Source of the DNA: Myxococcales bacterium
GTDB taxonomy: Bacteria; Myxococcota_A; Polyangia; Haliangiales; Haliangiaceae
Assembly (NCBI GenBank): GCA_011526095.1
Contig: WYBA01000364.1
Span: forward strand, 1-45,214
Direction: 5' to 3'
DNA length: 45,214 nt
Shown: piece after piece, positions 1 through 11,181 of the stretch
Layout: the number at the start of each line of letters is the position of its first letter
How positions within the stretch are numbered: the first letter of the stretch is position 1
Position numbers and translations under genes: made by a program
The notes under the pieces: generated by a model
The model's database searches: none
Told to the model about the DNA's origin: nothing
What the model saw: only the letters and a program-made list of their open reading frames with translations

Positions 1-21
1 ATTCCCCGGGCCCGCCGCGCG

Positions 22-489
22 TTACTTGCAGCCGACCGCGGTGATGATCGCCTCGTCCTCGCCGCGCGCGAACAGCACGAAGTCACCGGCGTCGATCTTC
101 GACTTGCTCTTGCCCGAGCTCTTGCCGGACTTGGGCTGGATCGAGATGTCGAGCGCGACCCGCGTCTTCTTCTTCTTGATGACGTCGGTGAGCGTGACGG
201 TGACCTTGGCGCCCGGCGCGTCGTAGTCCTCGGTCTGGCCCTTCTGCACCTGCTTGGCCAGGCGCGCCCGCTGGCGGAACGTGTTCCACGCCGAGAACGC
301 CTTGCTCTTGAGCTTCCTGGACACGTCCTTGAGCTGCGGATCGATCCCGGGGTCATCGGTCTTGCTCGCGACGATCTCGATGACCTCGCAGCTCATCGAC
401 TGGTCGGCGCGGGCCACCGCCGGCCGCGCGATCACGAACGCCGCGGCCACCGCGGCCATGGCGAGCCACTGCAACGCTCGCGTCTTCAT
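22..489 (-). CDS. Small secreted protein of the sigma/anti-sigma operon, unknown function
   Basis: A 155-residue protein with an N-terminal signal peptide (MKTR start, hydrophobic core about residues 8-22, Ala-rich cleavage region near residue 28). The mature part starts with a Cys-containing strand (SMSCEVIEIVAS), then a basic helical stretch, then a beta-rich half with a Lys/Ser run (about residues 118-131) and a C-terminal GCK. The two mature cysteines (about 33 and 154) could form a disulfide. Its ATG overlaps the anti-sigma stop by four bases (ATGA), so it is probably translationally coupled and is the last gene of the ECF sigma operon. I do not recognise a named domain. By position it may be an envelope protein whose level follows the sigma factor. 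Confident as a gene and as exported; function unknown. Confidence 0.75.
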   Translation of the reverse strand: MKTRALQWLAMAAVAAAFVIARPAVARADQSMSCEVIEIVASKTDDPGIDPQLKDVSRKLKSKAFSAWNTFRQRARLAKQVQKGQTEDYDAPGAKVTVTLTDVIKKKKTRVALDISIQPKSGKSSGKSKSKIDAGDFVLFARGEDEAIITAVGCK

Positions 490-1166
490 ATTCCCTCCAC
501 GGTGTCATCGGTCAGCCAGATCACGGTCGTCTCCTCGCCGTCCTCGCCCTCGACGGTGAACACCGTCCCGCTGCCGTCCTCGACGTCGAGCGACTCGACC
601 TCGACCGGCTCGATCGGCTCGGCGACCGGCACGACCTGCGGGCCGCCGCCCGGCTCGCCCGGGCCGGCGCCGCCGTCCTTGATCACGGTGCCGCCGCTCG
701 CGACCTGGGTGCCGCCGGCCGTGCCGCCGGAGGTCGGGGCCGCGGGCCGCATCACCAGCATGATCGCCGCGACCGCGCCGGCGCTGAGCGTGCCGGTGAG
801 AATGTGGCCGCGGTGGGCGTCGAGCCAGCGGATGAACCGGCCCCACGCGCCGGGCCGCGCCGGCGCCACGACCGGGCGAGCCGGCGCGGGCGCGGGCGAC
901 GCCTGCAGGTCGAGCTGCTTGTCGATCTCCCCCCACATCGCGCCGAGCCGGCGCTCGATGTCGGGGCCCGGCGCATCCGCGACGCGCTCGAGGTGCGTGC
1001 GCACCAGGTCGCCGACCTCCGCGTATGCGTCGAGCCGGGCGCGCGCGTCGGCGTCGCCGGCCACCGCGGCCTCGGCCTCGGCGCGCAGCGCCTCGTCCAG
1101 CTCGCCGTCGGCGAGCTGCATGAGGTCGAGCCCCGAGGGGCCCTGGTGAGGGCGGTGCTTGGTCAC
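486..1166 (-). CDS. Membrane anti-sigma factor (probable)
   Basis: A 226-residue protein that starts with GTG three bases after the sigma-factor stop. The N-terminal half is cytoplasmic-type and helical (LMQLADGELDEALRAEAEAA), resembling the sigma-binding segment of ECF anti-sigma factors. It lacks the HxxxCxxC zinc motif of the ZAS class. One transmembrane helix lies at about residues 123-142 (HILTGTLSAGAVAAIMLVM). The outer part is Gly/Pro-rich and then acidic, ending in a short strand-rich segment. Order (sigma first, single-pass partner second) and overlap with the next gene support a sigma/anti-sigma pair. Presumably it holds the sigma factor inactive at the inner membrane until an envelope signal releases it. 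The role is inferred from context and architecture rather than a strong motif. Confidence 0.75.
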   Translation of the reverse strand: MTKHRPHQGPSGLDLMQLADGELDEALRAEAEAAVAGDADARARLDAYAEVGDLVRTHLERVADAPGPDIERRLGAMWGEIDKQLDLQASPAPAPARPVVAPARPGAWGRFIRWLDAHRGHILTGTLSAGAVAAIMLVMRPAAPTSGGTAGGTQVASGGTVIKDGGAGPGEPGGGPQVVPVAEPIEPVEVESLDVEDGSGTVFTVEGEDGEETTVIWLTDDTVEGI

Positions 1167-1169
1167 GGT

Positions 1170-1931
1170 CTATCGTCCTGTGGAACCTTTGACGCGGGAC
1201 CCGCCGGAGGTTTCAACGCGATCTTCAGGAGGATCTGCAGGTGGATCGCCACCCGCCGGGGCGGCGGGATCCCCCCCCAGCTCGGCCAGCAGCTCCGGGC
1301 TGGGGTTGTCGATCAGATCGAGCAGGCGGCGCTGCATGTTCTTCCGGGCGTGGAACAGCCGGGACATGATCGTCCCCTTGGCGCACCCCATCACCGCCGC
1401 CATCTCCTCGTAGGACAGGCCCTCGACCTCGCGCATCACCAGGACGGCGCGGTGGTTCTCGGACAGCTCGGACAGCGCCGCCTCGACCCGCCCGGCGATC
1501 TCCTTGTCCATCAGCGCCCGGCCGGGATTCCCTCGCAATATCCGAGGGATGAGATCCTCGTCGCCGACCCGGGCGTCCTCCTCACGGACGTTCTGATCGG
1601 TGAAGTCGACCGCCTTGCTCCGCCGGTGCTTGCGGATGTGGTCGATCGAGAGGTTCATCACGATCCGGTACAGCCACGTGTAAAAGCTCGACGTGCCCTC
1701 GAACTTGTCGAGGTAGCGGTGCGCCTTGATGAAGGCGTCCTGGACCACGTCGAGCGCGTCGTCGGGGTTGCGGACCACGCCGTAGGCCAGCGCGTAGGCG
1801 CGGCGCTGGTAGCGCTCGAACAGGGTGCGGAACGCGGCCCGGTCGCCGGCGCGCGCGGCGTCGACGAGCTCGCGATCGTCCACCGGCTCGCGCGCGGCGG
1901 CGTCGCGGCCGGCAGGGGCCCGCTTGGTCAC
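1170..1931 (-). CDS. ECF-type RNA polymerase sigma factor (sigma-70 family)
   Basis: A 253-residue group IV sigma factor. Region 2 spans about residues 30-105, with [18 protein letters not shown], the core-binding [14 protein letters not shown] and the -10 reading segment [20 protein letters not shown]. Region 4 spans about 150-205, with [21 protein letters not shown] and a helix-turn-helix ([23 protein letters not shown]). The N-terminal 25 residues and the Pro/Gly/Asp-rich C-terminal tail of about 35 residues are extensions. The start is GTG at 1931, six bases after a TACATT box, so the mRNA may be leaderless. A run of eight G residues (1271-1278, coding strand G) lies in the tail after region 4. 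It is first in an operon with an anti-sigma factor and is divergent from the DUF4175/MoxR operon, which makes that operon a candidate target. Confidence 0.93.
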   Translation of the reverse strand: MTKRAPAGRDAAAREPVDDRELVDAARAGDRAAFRTLFERYQRRAYALAYGVVRNPDDALDVVQDAFIKAHRYLDKFEGTSSFYTWLYRIVMNLSIDHIRKHRRSKAVDFTDQNVREEDARVGDEDLIPRILRGNPGRALMDKEIAGRVEAALSELSENHRAVLVMREVEGLSYEEMAAVMGCAKGTIMSRLFHARKNMQRRLLDLIDNPSPELLAELGGDPAAPAGGDPPADPPEDRVETSGGSRVKGSTGR

Positions 1932-1937
1932 GGCCGC

Positions 1938-1986
1938 AATGTAACACCGCTCGCGCGCGGCCGGACGCAGCGGGCCGCGCTATGCT
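1938..1986. promoter_or_regulatory. Divergent promoter region, sigma operon and DUF4175/MoxR operon
   Basis: The 63-base gap between the two divergent operons holds a -10-like TACATT on the minus strand (1943 to 1938) six bases before the sigma GTG. A TATGCT on the plus strand (1981-1986) lies eight bases before a GTG at 1995. I see no good TTGACA-type -35 for either, so an alternative sigma, perhaps the neighbouring ECF factor itself, could read them. This is inference from position and weak motifs. Confidence 0.4.
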
Positions 1987-1994
1987 GCCGCGAC

Positions 1995-4900
1995 GTGCGG
2001 CACGCGCCGCGCGTGTGCCTCGACGTGGACTCTCCGGACACCAACGCTCCCCCGGCCGATCGCATCCGCGCGTTCCTGTCCGACGTGCGGGCGCGGCTGC
2101 GCCGCCACGACGGCCTGCGCGTCGCGTACTGGGCGCTCGCCGCGCTGCTCGCGCTCGGCCTGCTGCTGCCGCTGGTCGCGCTCGCGGTGGTGGGCGCGCG
2201 CCCCACCGCGATCGCCGTGCTCGCCGGGTTCGGGCTGATCGGCGGCCTGGTCGCGCTCGCCGCGCTGGTGCTCGGCGTGATCGTCCCGGCGCGGCGGTGG
2301 CGCGGCGACGCCGCGGTCGCGCGCTGGGTCGGGCGCCAGGCGCCGCCGGTCGCCTCGGATCTGCTGTCCGCGGTGGAGCTGCGCGACGCCGCGCCGCGCC
2401 CGGGCGCGCCGTCGCCGGCGCTGGTCGACGCGCTGGTCGAGGCGACCGCGCGCAAGCTCGACGCGCTGTCGCCGCGCGCGCTGGTGCCCGTGCGCGCGGT
2501 GCGCCACGCATCGGTCGCCTGCCTCGGCGCGCTCGCCGTCCACGCCGGCGTCGTCGTCGCCGCGCCGCGCGTGGTCGCGGACGGCTGGCTGCGCGTGCTC
2601 GAGCCGCCGCGCGCCGCGTTCGGCGGCGCGGCGAGCACGCCGACCCCGCTGGTCGGCGATCTCCACGTCCGCCTCGAGCACCCCACCTACACCCGCCGCC
2701 CGCCGACCGAGCTGGCGTCGTCGTCGGGCGAGTTCCGCGCGATGCCGGGCACCCGCGTGACCCTGACGACCCGCCCGCTCGAGCCGGTGACCAACGCGTG
2801 GCTGGTGCTCGAGCACGCCGCGCCCGACCGCGCCCCCGAGGAGCTACCGATGGTGGCCGACGGCGACGCGCTGCGCGTCAGCTTCGTCGTCGACGGCCCG
2901 GCGCGCTACCGGTTCGGGGTCGAGCGCCCGGGCCGCCACAAGCTGATCGAGGCGACGCCGCGCCAGATCGAGATCGAGCCGGACCTCGCGCCGACGGTCG
3001 AGCTGCTCGCGCCGGCCGACGAGCTGGACGTCACCAGCATGAAGCGGGTCGAGCTCGCGATCACCGCCGAGGACGACCACGGCCTGCGCGAGGTCGAGCT
3101 GGTGTGGTCGAGCGGCGGCGAGCAGACGCGCAAGCCGCTCGCGATCATCCCTGCAGGGCCCGCGGGCGACGGCGCCGCCGACCACCTCGTCGGCCGCGTC
3201 CAGGCCAAGGTCGTGTGGGACCTCGCCGAGGTCGCGCTGGCGCCCGGCGCGCGCGTCGACTACCACGTCGAGGTCACCGACAACGACGCGGTCGGTGAGC
3301 CCAACGTCGGCACGTCGAAGGTGTTCCACCTGCGCGTGTTCAGCCCGCGCGAGCGCCACGAGCAGCACCTCGCGCGCCAGCAGGAGGTCGCCGAGAAGAT
3401 GCTGCGCGTCCTCGCCGCCCGGCTCACGCTGGACCCCGAGGCGGTCGCGGTGCGCGACGAGCTGCACCGGGTCAGCGACGAGCTCGTCGTCGAGCTCGGC
3501 ACGCTGGTCGCCGCGTACGACAAGGACCCGCAGGCCGACAAGCGGATGCGCGCGGACCTCGACGCGATGCGCGGCCGGATCGACAAGCTGACCGACGCCG
3601 AGAAGAAGCTGCTCGACAAGCTGCCGCGGCCGCGCCCCGGCGCCGCGGCGCCGGCCGCCGTGCCCCGGATCGCGCCGCGGTTCGCCGCGTCGGACCGCGC
3701 CGTGATCGCCGAGCTCGAGGACGACGTGATCACGCTCGCCGACTGGCTCGATCGCGAGCGGCTGGAGACGCTGCTCGACATCTCCGACGAGATCGCGGCG
3801 CACCGCCGCCGGCTCGACGAGCTGATGGAGCAGTACGCCAAGACCGGCGACCCGCGGCTCGCCGCCGAGATCCAGCGCGAGCTCAAGGCGCTGGAGCAGC
3901 GGCTCGCCGAGCTGGCGCAGAAGCGCGCCGGGATGGCCGACGACGTCCTCGATCAGTTCGTCCACACCGACGCGATGCAGGACAAGCGCGCCGACGGCTG
4001 CGTCGACGAGGTCCGGCGGCTGTTCGACGCCGGCCAGGTGGCGGAGGCGCAGGCGAAGCTCGCGACGTGCAGCCGCCAGCTCGACGACGCCGCGCGCGCG
4101 ATGGAGCAGGCGCTCGACCAGCTGCGCGGCGACAAGTTCTCGGACGAGCAGCGCCAGCTCGACGAGCTGATGAACGAGCTCGCCGACGTCGCCGAGGAGC
4201 AGACCCAGATCGCCGCCGAGGCGGACCGGATCTTCGAGCGCTACGCCGAGCAGGCCGACGACCTGATGAAGGACAAGGCCAAGGAGGCGCGGCGCAAGCT
4301 GGCGACCACGCTCGACAAGCTGCGCGACCGGCTCGGCGCGATCCCCGAGGCCGGCGTCACCCCGTTCGCCCAGGAGGAGCTCGACATCGTCGAGCGCCGG
4401 CTCGACGACCTCGAGCACATGCTCGAGGACGGCGACCTCGCCGAGGCGCTCGGCATGGCGCGCCAGGCCAAGCAGTCGCTCGACACCGTGTCGGCCGAGC
4501 TCGAGGCGGCGATCGAGGACGATCCCGGCTCGCCGTGGGCGAAGGACACCGCCGACTCGCTCGACGCGGTCGAGCGCGCCCACGCCCCGGCCGACAAGCT
4601 GATCGAGGAGCTCGAGGCGCTCGCGCCGTCGCCGGAGCAGATCATGGACGGCGACGACAAGAAGGCGCTCGACCGGCTGCGCCGGCGCCAGGGGCTCAAC
4701 GAGGAGCGCGCCAAGAAGCTCGGCGAGCGAGCCAAGGCCGCCGGCGGCGAGCTACCCGGCGACGCCGGCCAGGTCGTGTCCGACAAGGTCGGCGACGCGC
4801 GGCGCAAGATGGACCAGGCCGAGGGCCGGATGAAGGCGCGCGATCCGGCGGCCGCGCGCGACGCCGCGCGCGCCGCGGCCGAGGCGCTGCAGCAGGCGCG

Positions 4901-5098
4901 CGACCAGGCGAAGAAGGCGGCGCGCCAGCAGCTGTCCGACGGCGGCGCCGGCCTCGACGACGAGCCGATCCAGATCCCCGGCGCCGACGAGTACCGCGCG
5001 CCCGAGCGGTTCCGCGAGGACATCCTCGAGGCGATGAAGCAGCGCGCGCCCGAGGGCTTCGACGACCTCGTCCAGCGCTACTACGAGGAGCTGATCCG

Positions 5099-5102
<4 letters not shown>
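1995..5102 (+). CDS. DUF4175-like membrane protein with long coiled coil
   Basis: About 1035 residues. Two transmembrane helices lie near residues 41-67 and 71-98 and a third hydrophobic segment near 171-194. A beta-rich, Ig-like region follows (about 215-440, with HVRLEHPTYTRRPP and VELLAPADELDVTSMKRVEL). Then come roughly 550 residues of charged heptad-like helix rich in Asp, Glu, Lys, Arg and Leu, ending in a short conserved-looking tail (YRAPERFREDILEAM and RYYEELIR). This matches the DUF4175 architecture, usually found beside MoxR/DUF58/BatA genes, as here. No enzyme motif is visible. Starts at 1995, 2013 and 2025 (all GTG) are possible; 1995 is preferred because a TATGCT box sits eight bases upstream and no Shine-Dalgarno serves the later ones. 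The stop overlaps the next start (GTGA). It is likely an inner-membrane protein with a large periplasmic coiled coil; function unproven. Confidence 0.8.
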
Positions 5103-6709
<1,607 letters not shown>

Positions 6710-6761
6710 CGGGCCGGGCGCATGCTTGCCCGTCGCCGCCTGCCGGCGGGATCTGCTGGAC

Positions 6762-7946
<1,185 letters not shown>

Positions 7947-7956
7947 GCGGGCGGCC

Positions 7957-8916
7957 GTGCCGTTCCTCGACCCGGTCGCGATCGCCCGCCTCGGCTCGCT
8001 GCCGATCCGCGCGCGCGTGATCGTCGAGGGCGCGCTGAGCGGGCTGCACCGCGCGCGCCTGCACGGCAGCTCGGTCGAGTTCGCCGAGCACAAGGAGTAC
8101 TCGCCGGGCGACGAGATCCGCCGGATCGACTGGAAGGCGTACGGCAAGCTCGACCGCTACTACGTCAAGCAGTACGAGCAGGAGTCGCAGCTCACCGTCT
8201 ACCTCGTGCTCGACGGCTCGGGCTCGATGGAGTTCGCCGGCGGCGGGCTGCGCAAGCTCGACTACGCCGGCACGCTGCTCGCCGCGATCGCGTACCTGGT
8301 GATCCAGCAGCAGGACAAGGTCGGGCTGCGCGTGTTCGGCGACCGCGCGGTCGACGTGCTGGTGCCGCCGCGCGGCAAGACCTCGCACCTGCACGATCTG
8401 CTCGCGGTGATCGACCAGGTGATGGCCGGCGGCGGGCGCGGCGACGAGGGCCCGGCCGACGCGCTCGAGCGCGTCGCCGAGCTCGCGCGCAAGCGCCGCG
8501 CGCTGATCGTGCTGGCGTCCGACCTGTTCGACCCCGACGACCGCACGCTGACGACGCTGCGCCAGCTCCGCGCCCAGCGCCACGACGTCGTGTGCCTGCA
8601 GGTGCTCGACCCGCACGAGCGGACCCTGCCGTACGAGGGCCTCACGCTGTTCGAGGCGCTCGAGAGCGATCACCGCCTGCTCGCCAACCCGGCGGCGATC
8701 CGCAAGGAGTACCTCGAGCGGATGGACGCGTTCATCGCGCGGTGCGCGAGCGAGTGCGCCGACGGCGGCGTCGACTACCACCTGGTGTCGACCGAGGTCC
8801 CGATCGAGGCGGCGCTGCTCGACATCCTCACGATGCGCGCGCGCCAGCGCGTCCACGGCGGCGGCGGCGACCACGCCGGCGCGGTGCCGGTCGACCACGC
8901 CGAGGACGGCCCGTGA
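7957..8916 (+). CDS. DUF58 domain protein (VWA-like partner of MoxR)
   Basis: A 319-residue protein starting with GTG ten bases after the MoxR stop. The DUF58 signature is clear: SSVEFAEHKEYSPGDEIRRI followed by DWKAYGKLDRYYVKQYEQE (about residues 38-76). A VWA-like fold follows, with a degenerate MIDAS start (LVLDGSGSM, about 85-93) and ALIVLASDLFDPDD near residue 190. No membrane segment is evident, so it is likely cytoplasmic or peripheral. Members of this family are standard partners of MoxR ATPases in operons of this order. The C-terminal His/Gly-rich tail (VHGGGGDHAGAVPVDHAEDG) is unusual and could be flexible. Firm family call. Confidence 0.92.
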   Translation: MPFLDPVAIARLGSLPIRARVIVEGALSGLHRARLHGSSVEFAEHKEYSPGDEIRRIDWKAYGKLDRYYVKQYEQESQLTVYLVLDGSGSMEFAGGGLRKLDYAGTLLAAIAYLVIQQQDKVGLRVFGDRAVDVLVPPRGKTSHLHDLLAVIDQVMAGGGRGDEGPADALERVAELARKRRALIVLASDLFDPDDRTLTTLRQLRAQRHDVVCLQVLDPHERTLPYEGLTLFEALESDHRLLANPAAIRKEYLERMDAFIARCASECADGGVDYHLVSTEVPIEAALLDILTMRARQRVHGGGGDHAGAVPVDHAEDGP

Positions 8917-8984
8917 GCGCCGCGAACGGAATCCGGCTCCGAAGGAGATCGGGCGGGCGTCTGCGCCCGGCCGATCGATCGACC

Positions 8985-9010
8985 CACGGACGGACGGAGG
9001 TCCGTCCGTG
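8985..9010 (+). promoter_or_regulatory. Perfect hairpin presenting a Shine-Dalgarno, before the BatA-like gene
   Basis: CACGGACGGAC (8985-8995) and GTCCGTCCGTG (9000-9010) are perfect inverted repeats, an 11-bp stem with loop GGAG. The loop plus the first two bases of the 3' arm form GGAGGT, six bases before a GTG at 9008 that is itself the foot of the stem. There is no U-tract, so it is a poor intrinsic terminator. It could control translation of the short ORF 9008-9037 and, by coupling, the BatA-like gene. The inverted repeat is seen directly; its role is inferred. Confidence 0.5.
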
Positions 9011-9037
9011 AGCGGCGCGACGGGAGCCGCGCGATGA
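9008..9037 (+). CDS. Candidate 9-codon leader ORF coupled to the BatA-like gene
   Basis: GTG at 9008 opens a nine-codon frame (VSGATGAAR) whose TGA at 9035-9037 overlaps the ATG at 9034 of the next gene (ATGA). It has a strong SD (GGAGGT, 8996-9001) six bases upstream, but that SD lies in a hairpin loop and the GTG in the stem. The long gene also has its own weaker GGGAG at 9022-9026. The peptide shows no feature of its own; if translated, the act of translation may matter more than the product. Speculative. Confidence 0.3.
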   Translation: MSGATGAAR

Positions 9038-11127
9038 GCTTCCTCGCCCCGCTGATGCTGGTCGGCGCGCTCGGCCTGCTCGTCCCGCTGATCATCCACC
9101 TGATCGGCCGGCGCCGCGCCAAGGTCGTGCGGTTCGCCGCGCTCGACTTCCTGATGGCGTCGAAGCGCAAGACCGCGCGGCGGCTGCAGCTGCGCGAGCG
9201 CCTGCTGTTCGCGGTGCGCGCGCTGGTGTGCGTCGCGATCCCGCTGGCGCTGGCCAAGCCGGTGACGTCGTGCCGCGCGACCGGCCCGTCGGTCGAGCGC
9301 GGACCGCAGGCGGCCGTGCTCGTGATCGACGACTCGTTCGGCGCGGGCTACCAGCTCGACGGCACGACGCTGCTCGCGCGCGCGGTCGCCGCCGCGCGCC
9401 ACCTGCTCGACCAGCTCGGGCCCGAGGCCGAGGTCGCGGTCGTGCGCGCGTCGGAGGCCGCGGACAACCCGGGCGAGCTGACCCGCGAGCACCTGCGGAT
9501 GCGCGACACACTCGGCGACCTGCAGCCGACCGCGCGCCCGGCGGACCTGAACCGGGCGCTGGCGCGCGCCGCGCAGCTGCTCGCCGGCAGCTCGCACGCC
9601 CGGCGCACGGTCTACCTGCTGTCGCCGCTCGCGGCGACGGCGCTGCGCGCCGGCGAGCCGCCGTGGGGCGAGGGCGGGCCACGGCTCGAGGTCGTCGACC
9701 TGCGGGGCGGCGCCGCGCTGCCCAACCGCGCGGTCGTGCGCGCCACGGTCGAGGCCGATCCGTCGACCGGCAGCCGCGGCATCGCGGTGACCGCCGAGAT
9801 CGCGGCGTACGGCGGCGAGCCGGCCGACGACGTCGCCGTGTCGCTGCGGGTCGCCGACCGCGTCGTGGCGACCGGCACCGTCGATCTCCGGCCGGGGCAG
9901 CGCCAGGTCAAGCGGTTCCTCGCGACCCTGCCGCCCGGCAAGCGCGCCGCGGCGATCGCGGTCGAGCTCGAGGCCGACGCGCTGCCGGTCGACGACCGGC
10001 GGTGGCTGCACACCGCGGTGCGCGACGAGATCCGCGTGCTGCTGGTCAACGGCGACCCGCGCACGACGCGCCACGACGACGAGCTGTTCTACGTCGAGGC
10101 CGCGCTGCGCCCGGGCGATCGCGCCGACACCGGCACCGCGATCACGACGATCACCGCCGACGAGCTCGCCGAGGCCGAGCTCGACCAGTTCGACGTCGTC
10201 GTGCTGGCCAACGTCGCGGCGCTGCCGGCCGAGCGGGTCGAGCCGCTCGACCGCTGGGTCCGCAACGGCGGCGGGCTGATGGTGACGCTGGGCAACCGCG
10301 CCACCGCCGAGGGCTACCGCGACACGATGCGGCCGCTGTTGCCGCAGGAGCTCGCCGATCCGATCGACGCGACGTGGGGCGCAGCGCCCGACGAGCGCGC
10401 CGGCCGCGTGCTGCGGCTGACCAAGTGGGAGGCCGATCACCCGATCTTCGCGCCGTTCAGCCAGGACGCGCCGGGGCTGCGCGACGCCAGCTTCCACCGG
10501 GTGTTCCTGCTCGGCCCGACGACGGACACCGCCGATCGCAAGGTGCTGGCGCGCTACACCAACGGCGCCGCCGCGCTGGTCGAGGCGGCGCGCGGTGACG
10601 GGCGCCTGCTGCTGTTCACCTCGACGATCGACCGCGACTGGAACGACCTCGCGATCCACACCGGCTACCTGCCGGTGGTGCAGCAGGCGGTCCGTCACCT
10701 CGCGCGCAAGCAGCAGCGACGCCACGCCGACGACCTGCTGGTCGGGCGCGGGGTCGCGCTGCCCACGCTCGACCTCGCGCGGCTCGAGGTCCGCGCGCCC
10801 GACGGCAAGGGCACGGTGTTCGAGGGCGAACGGATCGCCGGGCGGGCGTTCGTGCGGTTCCTCGGCGCCGATCGCCCGGGCGTCTACCGCGTGCTCGCCG
10901 CCGACGACAGCGGCGCGACCGCGGAGCGCGACGAGCTCGCGTTCGCGGTCAACCTCGATCCGCGCGGCTCGGACCTGACGCCGGCGCCGCCCGAGGCCCT
11001 CCCCGCCTCCGGCACCGGCGAGGGCCGCGGCGAGGGCGCGAACACCCGCCGGGTCGAGCTGTGGCACGCGGTCGCCGCGGGCCTGTTGTTGCTGCTGCTG
11101 CTCGAGTCGCTGCTCGCGCTGCGGTGA
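9034..11127 (+). CDS. BatA-like membrane protein (VWA domain, MoxR-associated)
   Basis: A 697-residue inner-membrane protein. The N-terminus is the BatA/aerotolerance-type membrane anchor (FLAPLMLVGALGLLVPLIIHL, then basic RRRAKVVRFAALDFLMASKRK), with a second hydrophobic segment near residues 60-76. A VWA-like region follows (AVLVIDDSFGAGYQ, about 91-105) whose MIDAS lacks the DxSxS serines. The middle part (about 330-560) resembles the glutamine-amidotransferase-like domain of such proteins (IRVLLVNGDPRTTRHDDELF, WVRNGGGLMVTLG). One C-terminal helix (WHAVAAGLLLLLLLESLLALR) ends the protein. It is last in the DUF4175-peptidase-MoxR-DUF58 run. It probably works with MoxR and DUF58 at the membrane; process unknown. 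Confidence 0.87.
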   Translation: MSFLAPLMLVGALGLLVPLIIHLIGRRRAKVVRFAALDFLMASKRKTARRLQLRERLLFAVRALVCVAIPLALAKPVTSCRATGPSVERGPQAAVLVIDDSFGAGYQLDGTTLLARAVAAARHLLDQLGPEAEVAVVRASEAADNPGELTREHLRMRDTLGDLQPTARPADLNRALARAAQLLAGSSHARRTVYLLSPLAATALRAGEPPWGEGGPRLEVVDLRGGAALPNRAVVRATVEADPSTGSRGIAVTAEIAAYGGEPADDVAVSLRVADRVVATGTVDLRPGQRQVKRFLATLPPGKRAAAIAVELEADALPVDDRRWLHTAVRDEIRVLLVNGDPRTTRHDDELFYVEAALRPGDRADTGTAITTITADELAEAELDQFDVVVLANVAALPAERVEPLDRWVRNGGGLMVTLGNRATAEGYRDTMRPLLPQELADPIDATWGAAPDERAGRVLRLTKWEADHPIFAPFSQDAPGLRDASFHRVFLLGPTTDTADRKVLARYTNGAAALVEAARGDGRLLLFTSTIDRDWNDLAIHTGYLPVVQQAVRHLARKQQRRHADDLLVGRGVALPTLDLARLEVRAPDGKGTVFEGERIAGRAFVRFLGADRPGVYRVLAADDSGATAERDELAFAVNLDPRGSDLTPAPPEALPASGTGEGRGEGANTRRVELWHAVAAGLLLLLLLESLLALR

Positions 11128-11179
11128 GCCGGAGCCGGAGCCGGAGCCGGAGACGGAGACGGAGCCGGAGACGGCGACG
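11126..11179 (+). repeat. Hexanucleotide microsatellite (GAGCCG/GAGACG)
   Basis: Nine six-base units begin inside the TGA of the BatA-like gene: four GAGCCG, two GAGACG, then GAGCCG, GAGACG and GCGACG. They fill the whole gap to the stop of the convergent nagZ gene. No hairpin is evident because one strand is purine-rich. The purine/pyrimidine asymmetry and repeat make it prone to slippage. Confidence 0.85.
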
Positions 11180-11181
11180 GC

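Noticed and set aside
804..1994. Extension of the DUF4175-like frame upstream to 804
   Set aside because: It would run antisense across the sigma and anti-sigma genes and their promoter.
2844..4583. 579-residue minus-strand frame in the coiled-coil gene
   Set aside because: Complement of the coiled-coil codons; Leu/Val/Asp-rich without motifs.
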